Source: Streblospio benedicti (Eukaryota; Annelida; Polychaeta; Spionida; Spionidae). From it: DNA of 64,000 nucleotides. Position 1 is the first letter of the stretch; each line of letters starts with the position of its first letter. Under the pieces are notes generated by a model, which was not told the DNA's origin, did not search any database, and worked only from the letters and a program-made list of their open reading frames with translations. The DNA lies in NCBI GenBank assembly GCA_019095985.1, contig CM032659.1, positions 18,917,258 to 18,981,257 of the forward strand, written 5' to 3'. Below are positions 13,601-23,935 of the stretch, piece by piece. The translations under genes were made by a program, and so were the position numbers.

Positions 13601-16600
13601 CTGTTCATTTCACTGGTCGTCTAGTAACAGGCCTATCTTTTATTTCAGCATTTCAGTGTCTTAACATTATCGCACGCCATGGTTTGATTTCCTATCTTAG
13701 CTCCTATACCTATGTCCTGTGCCATGTTTGCAGGTCCCCCACCATGGCCGGCGGCCTGTTCGCCATCAGCAGGAAGTACTTCGAGCACCTGGGCACGTAC
13801 GACCCCGGCATGGACATCTGGGGCGGAGAGAACCTGGAACTCTCCTTCAGGGTGAGTCAGCAGCAGATTCACTGCTTTACGTCTACTACAAACCCATGTG
13901 AAACAGAAAAATCGTAAATGTGCTTGTTATTGACTAAAATCTATTGGGAGGAAATTTACTACAGACGGGATTGCTTAATTGCATAACCTGTGTCCACACA
14001 CATTTTATGCGATTAAGCAATACACATATGCAATTATCAGTACGTTTTGAAAGATATTAATGAACAAGTGGTTTTACAGTCTTTATGCAATTAAGCGATT
14101 TATGCAATTATCAGATATGCAATTAAGTGATATTGTCTGTATCACCTCCTTAGTAGTTGTGCATGCACCTGTATGTGATTTGATCTCTTTGCCATCCTGG
14201 ACACATGAATTCCGTCCTGCACGGCTATTTTTTTCTGTTCACTTTCCTGTCTGCCTGCATTGTGCACTGCATGCTACTGCCACTTAAAAAATCAATCTTC
14301 TTGAGGGTTCTGGACGTATTTCGAATTCGTTAAGTTTGAAAAATACACTCAAATTCTTGCTAAAGCCTAAAAATAAATTCTAGCTTTGTATTTCTTTATT
14401 ATCTACTTGCAGGATAGCATATTAAAAAAAAAACTATAATTCCCTCTTCAAGTGTACAATATAATCTCATTTGCCGCCATGCTTTGTCATCAAATTTGAA
14501 ATCATTTGACAGGCCTGCACTGTTCTTACACCATCCACTGCTGGTAAATTTTGGATCCTTTCCCACCCTGCATAGTTATTAAGGAGGTGATACAGTAGAA
14601 TCTCCCTTCACGACCACCTCTCTATGGAGACCACCTTTATCATAAGACCACTTTTCACGTTCCCAAACCTTCATAAAGCTACCAAAATGAACCTCTATAT
14701 AGAGACCACCTCTCTATTGAGACCACATAACACTGGTCCCAAATGTGATCTTAATAGAGAGGTTCTACTGTAGTAAGTCACAAGATCGTTGCCCCTTCCA
14801 GGTGTGGATGTGCGGCGGCACCCTGGAGATCATCCCCTGCTCCCACGTAGGCCACATCTTCCGTAAGCGCTCTCCGTACTCCTGGAAGACCGGGGTGAAC
14901 GTCGTGAAGAAGAACTCAATCCGCCTCGCCGAGGTCTGGATGGATGACTACAAGGGCTACTACTACGAGCGATTCAACAATGATCTGGTGAGTGCTGAAA
15001 CAGTGTAATGAGTGTATGACCATACTGTATGGTCCCTATGGTGCTGCAGTCTAAAATAAACACTTCAGCCGTAATATTAGGAGCGTTGTTATGTGGATAC
15101 TTCACTGTATATTGTGTAGGGAGTTTAGGATTAATAATGTTTCTCTATGACCACCTGGTTAGGATACACAAGGAACACTCTCCTTTCCATGTACGTGCAA
15201 TAGAATGTAACAAACTACTTGTGTTTGCTAGAAGGATGATTTTCTCGACACTAAAATTATACGTTACAAGTTGAGTTTAACAAGGTTTTTTTCAATACAA
15301 TATTCTTAAAGATTATCTAAAGATAAGAGATGGCCATGGTTTTGTGTAAATCCAAGTGTGATAATTTCTTTCTCTACTTGGTAACTTAAGACAGTAATGC
15401 AATTTGCTTTTGGAGTCACATATCGTGTGTAGTAACATGATAATACTGTTAGTGCTACAACACTAGAAGGTTACATTACAAGACTTGCTTATTTGGAATG
15501 CAGACGTTTTTATATGAACCTGACAGTTTGCTTGTGTCTTTTAGGGGGACTATGGTGATGTGTCTGCACGCAAGGCGCTGAGACAGAAGCTCGGCTGTAA
15601 GAGCTTTGACTGGTTCATCCACAACATCTACCCCGAACTCTTCATCCCTGGCGATTCAGTCGCATCTGGAGAGGTACTGTCATTTTCGTAATCCAGCCTT
15701 AATACAAATTAGTAAATTATCTCTTAGTATTGCATGTACTCAAATGAAAATTTGTCAATTTACTTTGATATAAAAAATTATGAAAATTATAATGGTCCAT
15801 GATATGTGAATGGTTGCCCCGTCGCTCACTAGAGTTCCTGATTGCAGCTGCCATGACTCTCTGTATGCTTCCCATAGAGTTGAGAAAGAATGATGCTAGA
15901 TAGATTTTCATTAGAGGGGTGCTTAACCGGAACTACAGGATGTTAGCAAGATAGTAAAGAGAATTTTGCTGGATTTTGAGTGGTGACCAAATATCTATTT
16001 TCTGAAGAGGTGCAGGGTTGCAATCACTTAACCCCACCCACCTCTGTCAGGATTTGTGCTGTGCTAATGGTGCTGTTGTTTAGTGTTGGCACTCCATGTG
16101 TTGTAGATCCGTAGCAAGGTGCGCGCTCAGTGCCTCGACTCGGCTGTGGACAAACACGCACACAACAAACCGGTGAAGATGTGGCCCTGTCACAACATGG
16201 GAGGCAACCAGGTACTAGCGCTACTTCTCATTAAATAAATGTAAATGTAAATGTAGACGTTTATAGTCTTGATCCAAGTCTTGCTGTCACGACTTTATGA
16301 TTTATACCAGGTCATTGGCACACATATTGATCATCATTTGATCATTTCTCGCATAGTTGCACCATTAAAGGTTATGCTCAGCCAAAACAATATTTGTTCG
16401 GTTAAGTCCAGGATCAATGAACAATGCCTTTTCCATTGCAAGTGTAAGGAAAAAAATATCTATGTTATCCACATTTGATATATCTAATACACCTTTAAAA
16501 ATACTATGCCCTGTTGCTGACTAAAACACAAGGTCACGCGATGTTTGAATAATGAATGATTTTTGCTAGACATACGCTGTAGTTTTAACATTAACATTTA

Positions 16601-17845
16601 ACTTGGGAGGGATAGGCATCACCACTGGTAGCAAAACATAGTGTGCATAGTATGCATTGCATACGGCTGGACTGAACAGTAACCAAAAAACATCCCAATA
16701 TAAATCATTGACATTGTGGTCGGAAAGACACTGAATGGTCGCTATTCCCAACTTGCAAACCAAATTTGAACATTCAAGCTGTTAAGATTTTGGTTACAAT
16801 GTGCACGAACTGTTTGTCGACCTGATTTCTATGGTATGATTTATACCTTTAAAAAACTGAACATACCTTTGTGTTTGTAGTACTGGATGCTGTCCAAGTC
16901 GGGGGAGATTCGTCGAGACGAGGGCTGCATGGACTACGCCGGCCAGTTTGTTATGATCTACCCTTGTCACAGCATGCGTGGCAACCAGGAGTGGGTATAT
17001 GGACCGGTAAGTGGGAATAAGGATAGAAGGTAGTGGTGCAGCAAGTGGGAATGGTTACATGGGCCGGTATTTAAGAGTAAGGATGGGAAGGGAGAGTGGG
17101 GTGGTACTGAAACTAGAAGTGGATATTTGAGTGCGTATGAGGGAGGCAGGGTTTTAGCAGCTTTGTATCATCTTGTCACATATTGCTAATTGTGACAAAT
17201 TGACTAAAATGGGAATGTCGTATGAAATAAAATTTTGAAGATTGAGGTGGTCTCAATAGGTGATTTTTGTAGAAGTGGTCTTCATTTGAGGTAGTACTGT
17301 ACACTGCATCCATCAATTGCTGATGATAATGGCAGTGTAAATTTCGCTCTCGCACTAGCATTTACATGTTAAACAGGATTTAAAAACATTCTTAAAAAAC
17401 CTAGCATGTTGCCAGCTGTCACCATTTTAAACAAGACAGGGATGTTGCCAACGATTATGTTACAGTAGAACCTCCAACTAAGACCACATCTCAATTGAAA
17501 CCACCTCTATAATAACCCACTTTTCACGTTCCAAAACCTTCATATAGCTACCAAAATGAACCTCTGTAAAGAGACCACCTATATATTAAGACCACCTGAC
17601 ATGAATCCTGAAGGTGGTCCTCTTAGAGAGGTTTTTCTGTATGTAGTAGATTTCTAACCCTGATTGTCGTTGTACAGGACAACACGTTGCGGCATCACAA
17701 CACCAACCTGTGCATGGAGCTGTCTGCAGATGGCCAGAAGGTCGACATGAAGCCCTGTACCGGCACCGACCGCCAGATCTGGCTGTGGAAGCGCAAGGTG
17801 CCAGATGACGAGAAGCGCAAACAGGGAATTCCCATCCTGCGGTAG
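4677..17845 (+). CDS. GALNT: Polypeptide N-acetylgalactosaminyltransferase (GT27), 3' ten exons
   Basis: Golgi enzyme moving GalNAc from UDP-GalNAc to Ser/Thr, the first step of mucin-type O-glycosylation. Coding exons: 4677-4840, 5296-5458, 6059-6223, 7059-7272, 13734-13851, 14802-14987, 15545-15673, 16107-16211, 16881-17006 and 17678-17845. All introns are GT-AG and the phases join cleanly into 512 residues. Seen: the GEMGK stem-to-catalytic start, NEAWS, DDAS, the metal-binding DSH motif near residue 157 (TFLDSHCEC), MAGGLFAI, the donor/acceptor loop [28 protein letters not shown] ricin-B lectin domain follows from about residue 381 with three repeats ending GGNQYW, GNQEW and DRQIW, each with a C-x-D/E motif. 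Family members are usually 550-600 residues; the missing 50-90 N-terminal residues (tail, anchor, stem) lie upstream of the window or were not recognised. Exons are very GC-rich at third positions compared with the introns. Paralogue not assigned: the catalytic part resembles several vertebrate subtypes. Confidence 0.95.
4832..5114 (+). repeat. Degenerate ~30-bp array seeded on a 5' splice site
   Basis: The first GALNT exon ends GTAAAAAG then GTCAGTTCATAACCC. The unit (GGTCAGTT, spacer, CCCTTTGTATAA) is repeated about six to eight times with drift across the first 270 bases of the intron: GAGGTCAGTTCATGA, CATGTCAGTTCATAA, GAGGTCAGTTTATAT, CAGGTCAGTCACC, GATGTCAGTTTAA. Several units keep AGGTCAGT, a plausible decoy donor. 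Confidence 0.8.
5516..5683 (+). repeat. Two-unit tandem repeat in a GALNT intron
   Basis: The block holding AACATCATATGCTGCTATT, a TAGTATAG word and AAAACTGGTTACAACTT is repeated directly downstream (AACATCATTTGCTGCTATT, TAGTATAG, AAAACTGATAACAGCTT). Units are about 75-95 bp. It ends against MITE copy 2. Confidence 0.65.
5695..6017 (+). mobile_element. pogo-like MITE, copy 2, split by another element
   Basis: CAGTAGAACATCCC at the left and GAGCTTCTACTG at the right, each flanked by TA. Without the inserted 141-bp element and its 4-bp duplication it is 178 bp, like its relatives. Its right end is 41 nt before the acceptor-bounded GALNT exon at 6059. Confidence 0.8.
5858..5998. mobile_element. 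141-bp palindromic MITE nested in MITE copy 2
   Basis: Arms begin GATGCATTCGAAAC and end GGTTTTGAATGCACC in inverted orientation. Further matching inner blocks are GTAAGTACGATTTCAC and GTGAACTTGTACTTAC. The insertion is bounded by TAAT on both sides (5854-5857 and 5999-6002), and removing it with one TAAT restores the host element's CCTAATAGAGAG. The terminal inverted repeat and 4-bp duplication mark a DNA transposon; the superfamily is not assigned. Confidence 0.75.
6498..6676 (+). mobile_element. pogo-like MITE, copy 3
   Basis: CAGTAAAACCTCCAATTAAG at the left and AGAGATTCTACTG at the right, with TA on the left flank and a changed right flank. The internal AGACCACC and AGTGGTCCTAATAGAG words match the family. 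Lies in the intron between GALNT exons 3 and 4. Confidence 0.8.
7298..7470 (+). mobile_element. tRNA-derived SINE starting 26 nt after a GALNT donor
   Basis: It has the A-box-like TGGTTGAGTGG, a well-kept B box GGTTCGATTCC and the shared body GTCTGGTGGTGGGTGTTGAG. The tail is shortened compared with the copy at 27.8 kb. The preserved B box and better match to that copy suggest a younger insertion than the 2.8-kb copy. Confidence 0.75.
11313..11490 (+). mobile_element. pogo-like MITE, copy 4
   Basis: CAGTAGAACCTCCATTTAAG begins after a TA. The right terminus is worn (GAGGTTTGTCA then TA). It sits deep in the large GALNT intron, far from any exon. Confidence 0.8.
13340..13475 (-). mobile_element. 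tRNA-derived SINE, reversed partial copy
   Basis: Read on the minus strand it gives GGATTCGAGTCC (B box), a GGTGGTGTGGGTTGAGC body and a CTGCTCCATGGCACC segment, in the order seen in the other SINE copies. The A-box end is weak and the tail is missing. Confidence 0.6.
13965..14125. repeat. Cluster of ATGCAATTAAGC hairpin words
   Basis: ATTGCTTAATTGCATAA and TTATGCGATTAAGCAAT form a hairpin around a 16-nt loop. Further copies (TATGCAATTAAGCGAT, TATGCAATTATCAG twice, TATGCAATTAAGTGAT) follow within 120 bases. Probably the worn remains of a short inverted-repeat element, directly left of the element at 14138. Confidence 0.55.
14138..14594. mobile_element. 457-bp element with ~26-bp terminal inverted repeats
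   Basis: The left end TGTATCACCTCCTTAGTAG mirrors the right end (reverse complement TGTATCACCTCCTTAATAAC), and the match continues to TGCA about 26 bases in. No coding frame. MITE copy 5 begins at the last bases of its right end, so the two overlap in TACAG. Superfamily not assigned. Confidence 0.5.
14593..14770 (+). mobile_element. pogo-like MITE, copy 5
   Basis: CAGTAGAATCTCCC to GAGGTTCTACTG, TA on both flanks, 178 bp. It ends 31 nt before the GALNT exon starting at 14802. Confidence 0.85.
16986..17099 (+). repeat. Tandem copy of a GALNT exon end plus donor
   Basis: The end of exon 9 and its donor (GTGGGTATATGGACCGGTAA, then GTGGGAATAAGGATAGAAGG) is followed after a few bases by a diverged second copy (AAGTGGGAATGG, TACATGGGCCGGTATTT, AGAGTAAGGATGGGAAGG). 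The copy keeps a CCGGTAT word where the true donor has CCGGTAAG. Confidence 0.65.
17243..17299 (-). mobile_element. pogo-like MITE, half-length fragment
   Basis: GAGGTGGTCTCAATAGG, GTGGTCTTCATTTGAGG and a terminal TAGTACTG before TA match the right half of reversed family copies. The other half is missing. Confidence 0.6.
17463..17639 (+). mobile_element. pogo-like MITE, copy 6
   Basis: CAGTAGAACCTCCAACTAAG to GAGGTTTTTCTG with TA on both flanks, 177 bp. It ends 38 nt before the last GALNT exon (17678). Confidence 0.85.
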
Positions 17846-18160
17846 CACCCTGCTGGGGAATTCCCTTCAGCAGTAGTAATAGCACCAGCCAGGATTTCAC
17901 TAACAGCTGCAACTGCATTGGGGAATAGTGATACTGTGGTTGTAGCAGCTTGGAAAATTCCTATCATCACTAGCACTATGAGGGAATACCGTTATGGTGA
18001 TGCCAGTGCCATGACAGACTGACCAGGAATATCCAAATCGTTACTTAGAAATCGCCGTGGAATTATTAGTAAGGCAGGGTATCAGATCTAGTGGCTCTAG
18101 TGAACAATTTATCGTGTGAGTAGGGCCATGATGGAATTCCCAAGCAGGAGTTGTGATTCC
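17820..18160 (+). repeat. Degenerate array seeded on the GALNT stop region
   Basis: The last codons and stop (GGGAATTCCCATCCTGCGG then TAGCACC) are followed at once by a copy (GGGGAATTCCCTTCAGCAG, TAGTAATAGCACC). More worn units follow: TTGGGGAATAGTGATACTG, TTGGAAAATTCCTATCATC, GAGGGAATACCGTTATGG, GATGGAATTCCCAAGCAGG. Units are about 30-40 bp. Confidence 0.65.
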
Positions 18161-21100
18161 CCATTAAGCATGCACAGATGAAGATGTGACATGGTGATAT
18201 TGTCCATTGTAAACTGTGTTTTCATCTGTGCATGGCAAATTTGGTGCCATTTATATGGTAAAAAAATCCCTCAAGATTCAGTTATCGTATAATGATTATT
18301 TGTGATGTAGTGGAAGAAGAATTCTGTGCTGTCTCACAGATATTGTTATTGATAGGAAACATTAAAGAAAGCCAATGTGTGTGATGGTGTTTAAAAATTG
18401 AAGGTTGGTGCAAATGTTGTGTAATTGCAAAGAGAAAATGTATCTAAAGCTTCATCTAACAATGGAGCCGCGAAGAGACCTGTGATTGTTTTATTCCACA
18501 GCATGTTTGGTCAGCACAGCAATATGATTTTCAGACTGTATGTGGAATACATGGAATTCATATTATTTTGTGTCTCAGTCATTACTTCTTTTGGATTTTT
18601 GGAAGGTGTGCACAAGATATCATATTCTACGAGCTTGCATCATGTTGAACAATAAGTTCAGTACTAATTAACATCATGTTATTATAAAATCGAGTAAATA
18701 CATCTTTTATGACTTCTGTTTTACCAGAGATGAGACTTGATAATATAAGTGAAACGTTTTGAATTTTGAAATTACATCAAATATTCAAAGTAAGGTTGGA
18801 CGGTAAAAATCATAGTTACTTTTGTAATAACTATGCACGTGTGTATAGTTATGTGTGATATTGCTGCCTGTTTTACGTACATCATACTAGTATGTGTTGG
18901 ATGCCGGTGCTTTTAATACCCTGATCGTTAGTCACCATCATTCATTCCCATCGGAGCACAAACTAAATATTCCAACACATTCACTTGAGACTTTGGTCAT
19001 GTTTGAATGATTTTTCAATGTGTGTTTGCTGTTATAAAACTGAAATTCTTGTGGTGGTAATTATTTGAGGTGCAATAAAATTTGTATGTTCCTCCACGAG
19101 TAAATGAAAAGGTATGGTAAAAGCATCAATGTTCGTAACAAAAAGTTTACCATGATTGTGATTTTTGTCAATGAAAGATGGTTGTAAAGTTCTATGTCTA
19201 TGGTTTCAATATGGTGTGTTATAAATATTTTGAGGTGTTTAAAAATTTCAAATAATGCAGAGCCATTTTGTTTTTATAAAAAGAGCAAATAGATGGCAAG
19301 TTCATATATTGTAAGAAAGTTTTACCTTACAATTTTGCTCCTGTTTCTAAATCTTTCTTCTGTATGTTTGTGTTATAAGTTCTCATCATTAGTTTTGTAA
19401 ATAAAACCTGTTCTAATAGCGCAACCAGCTGAACGTCTGTTTACAGATTTGAATGAGGACAGTTTACGGATTTGAATGAGGACATTATGTATCAGCATAG
19501 CATTGTGATCATGGCTTTAATCTGTATCAAAATGAGAGATTTATACACACAGTTATTTTCTATATATTCATCATAGAAAAATTGTTGACTGGACGATTAA
19601 TTTTAGGTACCGATATTTTGATGCAGACGTTAGTGGTCTTTATCACATCATCTTTCATTAAGGTTTTCTCTGTGGCTAAATAATTGTTGTGTAAAAGGTA
19701 TATGTCTAGATAGTGAAGCTTGATATTTTAAATACTACGAGTTGAATCAATATTTGTACATTTTATACAAACTTACAAGGACAGTGTAAACCAGAGGCTG
19801 AGTTGGTAGGATTACCAACGTATTTTTACATTATTTCTCTGTATAACAAATCAAAACACAATTGTACATGTGTGTAAACGAACTTAGCTGAGTTAGCATA
19901 TGTGTTACTAATTTAATTGTACATAGTGACAATGCATCTGTCTCTGAGGAGACCTGACTAGGTTGTGTGTCCTTGCTCAAGTTGCGACTCTGAGTCACGT
20001 GATCCCAAAATGCCCACCAACAGTCTTTTTATGTCTTATTTACGTGCAAAATTAGACTTTATCAAGTACAAAAATACAAAAATATACCGGTTGTTTACTT
20101 TATGAACATGTGATAAACAGGATAATCAAACCAATACATGTTTTATGGCGTGTATTTTCTTGATTTGTCCTTAATTGAATGTTATCCTTTTGTAAGTATA
20201 TTGTTTGCAGACAGTGAGTCTGTGAGATAAGTGAAAGGAGAAAATGGTCAAATTTTCTTTATTGCTGACTGCATGTACATTTTCAGTTGTGGTCTAAATT
20301 GTCTTACTGCCAAAAGTACAATGTATTAGTTACTTTTCTGCATGTTTGTTTTCCAACATTCCATTGATTGGCATACATAGCTATTGATGAATAATTTATT
20401 GTAAATATTTATTTACTACTCACATAGATATTATTATACAAAAATCGAAAAGATGTAGCTGTTAAGATGTAATTTTTAAGTCAGTATTTTGCATAACTGA
20501 AAGTGACAGTGCAATATCATGAAAACTTTTAAACAAATACTTGTTGATCATAGAAATGTAAATTAATTAGTTATTGATTTTATTAGGGTAATTATAATGG
20601 ATCGTATTTAGAAATAATTTGTTTGACTCAAAGGTATTTTGATTTTGATGGTGTGGTATGGATGTAGCAGATACTTTTATTGATATTTAACCTGTTTCAT
20701 TTAGTTGTTTACATTAAAGATGATTATATTAGAGATGACATTCCATATGTGCTTTTAGATTTATAATATAATTACTTGAAGTAGAATCTAGATGGCTTAC
20801 AAGTGGGTCGCCTCCACATGTAACAAAATCACACAAAAAACCCCAAGAATTTCCTTACTTCTGTGACTACATTAATGAACCAATAACCGGTCAATACTTT
20901 GAGAAGGCATTTACCAAATGTTAGTACAGTCAAAATGTTAATTAGGACGCAATATTTTATATTAGTTAACTTACATTGTATCATTCTTAGCAGATATATG
21001 TATCTTGAATACATGTAGATCATTGCAATATTCACATGGTAATGCTTCATTATATTGTTACCAGAAAAGAGCGAATTTATGTTCTCAGTGATTTTGTGTG

Positions 21101-22059
21101 ACCTGACCTAGAGACCTATTAAATGTGTGTTTTGAATATTAGAATAGGAATATGGGAATATTTGTCTCTACTATCGAAAAAGTACCATACATGTACTAGT
21201 TTTTAAATTCCCTTTGTTATTTCAATGTTAAAAGGAAACATTTCTGGGTGTGTGTGTAATTTTCATAGACCTTAGTTTGTTCAAATACAAATATAAATAT
21301 TTTGAAAATATCCTTTTTAGGTTTGGTGAAAATGTTCATTTGAAGCTTTGCTTAGAATCTAACCTACAAGTAAGAATGTTTGTGAATGAGTTTCATTTCC
21401 AGAAAATTGTAATGGAATATCCAAGTAGATTTTAACTGAAGCTCATGACAAACATTGTGTATGTTATTGTTATTGTTATTGTCCATGCAATTCTTATCAG
21501 CGGTTAATGATCAGTAGTGTCGGACTGCATGGTCTTAATGTCCCCTTGACAAGGGCAATTTTTATATTAAAAAGTGCAATAATACACAGATTACACTTCA
21601 GCATTCAGCTGTCATCAGGGTCATCATCAATCCCTTACATATTACTCTATGTGATATTATGTATATATGAATGACTAAATGTGAATTCTGGGCATCGAAT
21701 CATCTAACGAAGTAGCAAATTCGATCAATCAAGCCAATAGTTTTCAGAATTCATAATTTTTGTGTAATTTATGAATGATCATGATTGTCTATTATCTTCA
21801 TCAATTTTGAATCAATTTCATATGCATGTGTTTAAACATTGTGAAAAGCCTTATGTCAATATATCTTATTGAAAATTGATTTCTGAATTAAGTTGTTCTA
21901 GCAAACTTTCTAATAGCACACAAAACTTTTGTTATGAGATAACAGTCCCACAAGTTTGATCTGATGTAAAGAAACATAAGATTACTGAAAAATATTTATG
22001 TATACTTACCCTACAGTTATAGAATAAGCGTTTTATCATTTATAGATGATGTCGCCAGG

Positions 22060-22130
22060 TCTCGACATATGTCTGAGTCTCGTCACGTCACTAAAATGTA
22101 CGTGTGACGAGACTCTGACGTATGTCGAGA
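22060..22130. repeat. Near-perfect hairpin, arms ~30 bp, loop 11 nt
   Basis: TCTCGACATATGTCTGAG with TCTCGTCACGT pairs with ACGTGTGACGAGACTCTGAC and GTATGTCGAGA around CACTAAAATGT, with only a few mismatches. GAGACTCTGACG is also repeated directly just after. If transcribed in the GALNT 3' UTR it would form a strong stem; it could equally be a short transposon end pair. Confidence 0.7.
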
Positions 22131-22524
22131 CTCTGACGACTGCATCTAGGTAAAATTATGTAAATGTTTAATTTATCAAGTATTGAGAAAGCCATTTTTA
22201 CAATATAAATGTTGCTATTGACTCGTATTATGATCCACATAGTATTTTGTAGTTTTAAATTAGAATTGTGTGACGTAATATTTTAAACTAAAGCTACTAA
22301 TTGAAATTATAAATGAAAAAAATAAAATAAAAATGTATTGAAAATATTTTTCAATGTGATTGATAATTGCATAAATATGATAGGAACTTGTTAAATCTTG
22401 TGAAGTCTGTTTTCAGTTTCGCCTGGTAATTGAAAACATTATTCTGTGGTGTGTGCTTTTCTTTGTGGTGAGGCGTGTGAACTCTACTGTGCCTTATTTG
22501 CTATGGCCATAGTGTCAGCTGAAC

Positions 22525-22530
22525 AATAAA
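22525..22530 (+). terminator. Candidate poly(A) signal AATAAA
   Basis: AACAATAAAATATATTTTC is followed within 40 bases by a GT/T-rich stretch (TTGGTAGTTTGTTTTATTTT). This is the strongest combination of hexamer and downstream element between GALNT and ORMDL. Confidence 0.5.
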
Positions 22531-23924
22531 ATATATTTTCTATAGATTGGTAGTTTGTTTTATTTTTTCTGTGTTGTTTTTTCATTCTAGGCATGGCTCA
22601 TGTGTGATAAAACAAAATTGTTTTTTTTTCTCACATATAAACTGCACAGAACTAGTTTAGATTAGAAATTGAACTCCGAAATAGAAATTTTCAAACTTCT
22701 CTTTCTCTCTCACGTCTTTTTAGCAAGCATATTTCTAAATAGAAATTGTATTGATATAAGTGGATCTGATTCTCTAAAATGTCAATTTCAAATTGAAAAT
22801 TAGCTTACAAATATAAAAAGTAGTCTCATTTTTTGTTAAATACATTCAAGGGTTTGACATCTGAAGTTTCAGCTTTCTAACAAAAGTGTGGATGAATTAA
22901 CTGTCCTGAACATTTTTAACACAATGCAATCACTGAAACGTAGCAATTTTTGTAGTACTTAGAAAAGTAAAAGTGACATGGTGTTCTGAGACTTTAAATA
23001 CGAGCATGCGCAAAACATTTGTTATGACACACACATACTTCCTGTGCAATAATTTGACAAATATTAGTCAAATATTTTGTAAATAAAAGCCCATGGACAC
23101 AGTTTAACTGTTTTAAAAGTAAGTTTATGTGTAACTTAATACAAACAATAAGCTTGGGACATACTTTACACTGTGTTACACAAATACTGACACTGCATTC
23201 GTAACTTTTAACTACCAATACATGACATGTTAAGAAAGAATGTGAAAATGACAGGTCCCAGTGAAGATACGTGGCCTTGGGATAAACACAGCTGGTTTAG
23301 AATATTGTCACCACATTACTATCAGATCAACTAAAGTAGATGAGAATATGATACTGGCAACATTGCAAATTTATTCGAAACATTACACGTGTGCTGCAGA
23401 TGTCATTGCTTATAGCAGTACTCTACGCAGTCAGCCACAAAACTGTAGCTTTGTATATACATATACCTTATACTTAAATATATAGATGGTGACAAGTTTG
23501 AGGCTAGTATGCAGTCAACCCCCGGAGTCAACCACTTATGATGATGTCAGTGAAATTACAAATATGACAGCATTCATGACTATAGCAGCCATATCACTGA
23601 TTGTATCTCCTTTACAGTGAGGTATATAGGCAAAGAATATATCGTGTTAATTCAAAATGAGCCATGGCAGCTCTATGCCACCACAGCTACAATATCGCCG
23701 TACATGTAGATTTTCAACTCGATCTATGATCATGTCCATACTATTGTCGATCAACAATCAAAAACACATAATAAACAAGTATTCAATCACGATGTTTACT
23801 AAATTGTTTTCTCTGACTCCTTTCGGTTTCAAAAGTAAAACACTGCATGTGCTTCCTTGGAGATGTATCATGCTTCGCATGTTGACCGAGTTAAATGATC
23901 ATATCTATGCGTTTTTCATTTCAG
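22531..23924. other. GALNT-ORMDL intergenic region
   Basis: AT-rich, with no convincing coding frame or repeat. The ORMDL start exon opens with an AG acceptor just upstream of its ATG, so a non-coding first exon and promoter should lie here, but neither could be placed. Confidence 0.5.
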
Positions 23925-23935
23925 AATTTTTCAAG

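Larger units (their letters stand above)
7273..13733. other. Large GALNT intron (6.46 kb)
   Basis: The donor AGGTGCGTGG follows the exon ending DSDPVR, and the acceptor TTTGCAGG precedes the exon starting SPTMAGG. Contents: a SINE immediately after the donor, MITE copy 4, a reversed SINE near 13.4 kb, and otherwise AT-rich unique sequence. Two moderately GC-rich, ORF-poor patches (about 8260-8470 and 11520-11770) stand out from the AT-rich background and could be regulatory, but nothing in them identifies a function. Confidence 0.7.
17846..22530 (+). other. GALNT 3' UTR and flank
   Basis: No coding frame is supported. Candidate poly(A) signals on the plus strand lie at 19074-19079, 19400-19405 and 22525-22530. 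The last has the best downstream GT/T-rich tract, so the 3' UTR could be up to 4.7 kb. The base composition is strongly AT-rich, except the stop-region array and a 71-bp hairpin at 22060. Confidence 0.5.
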
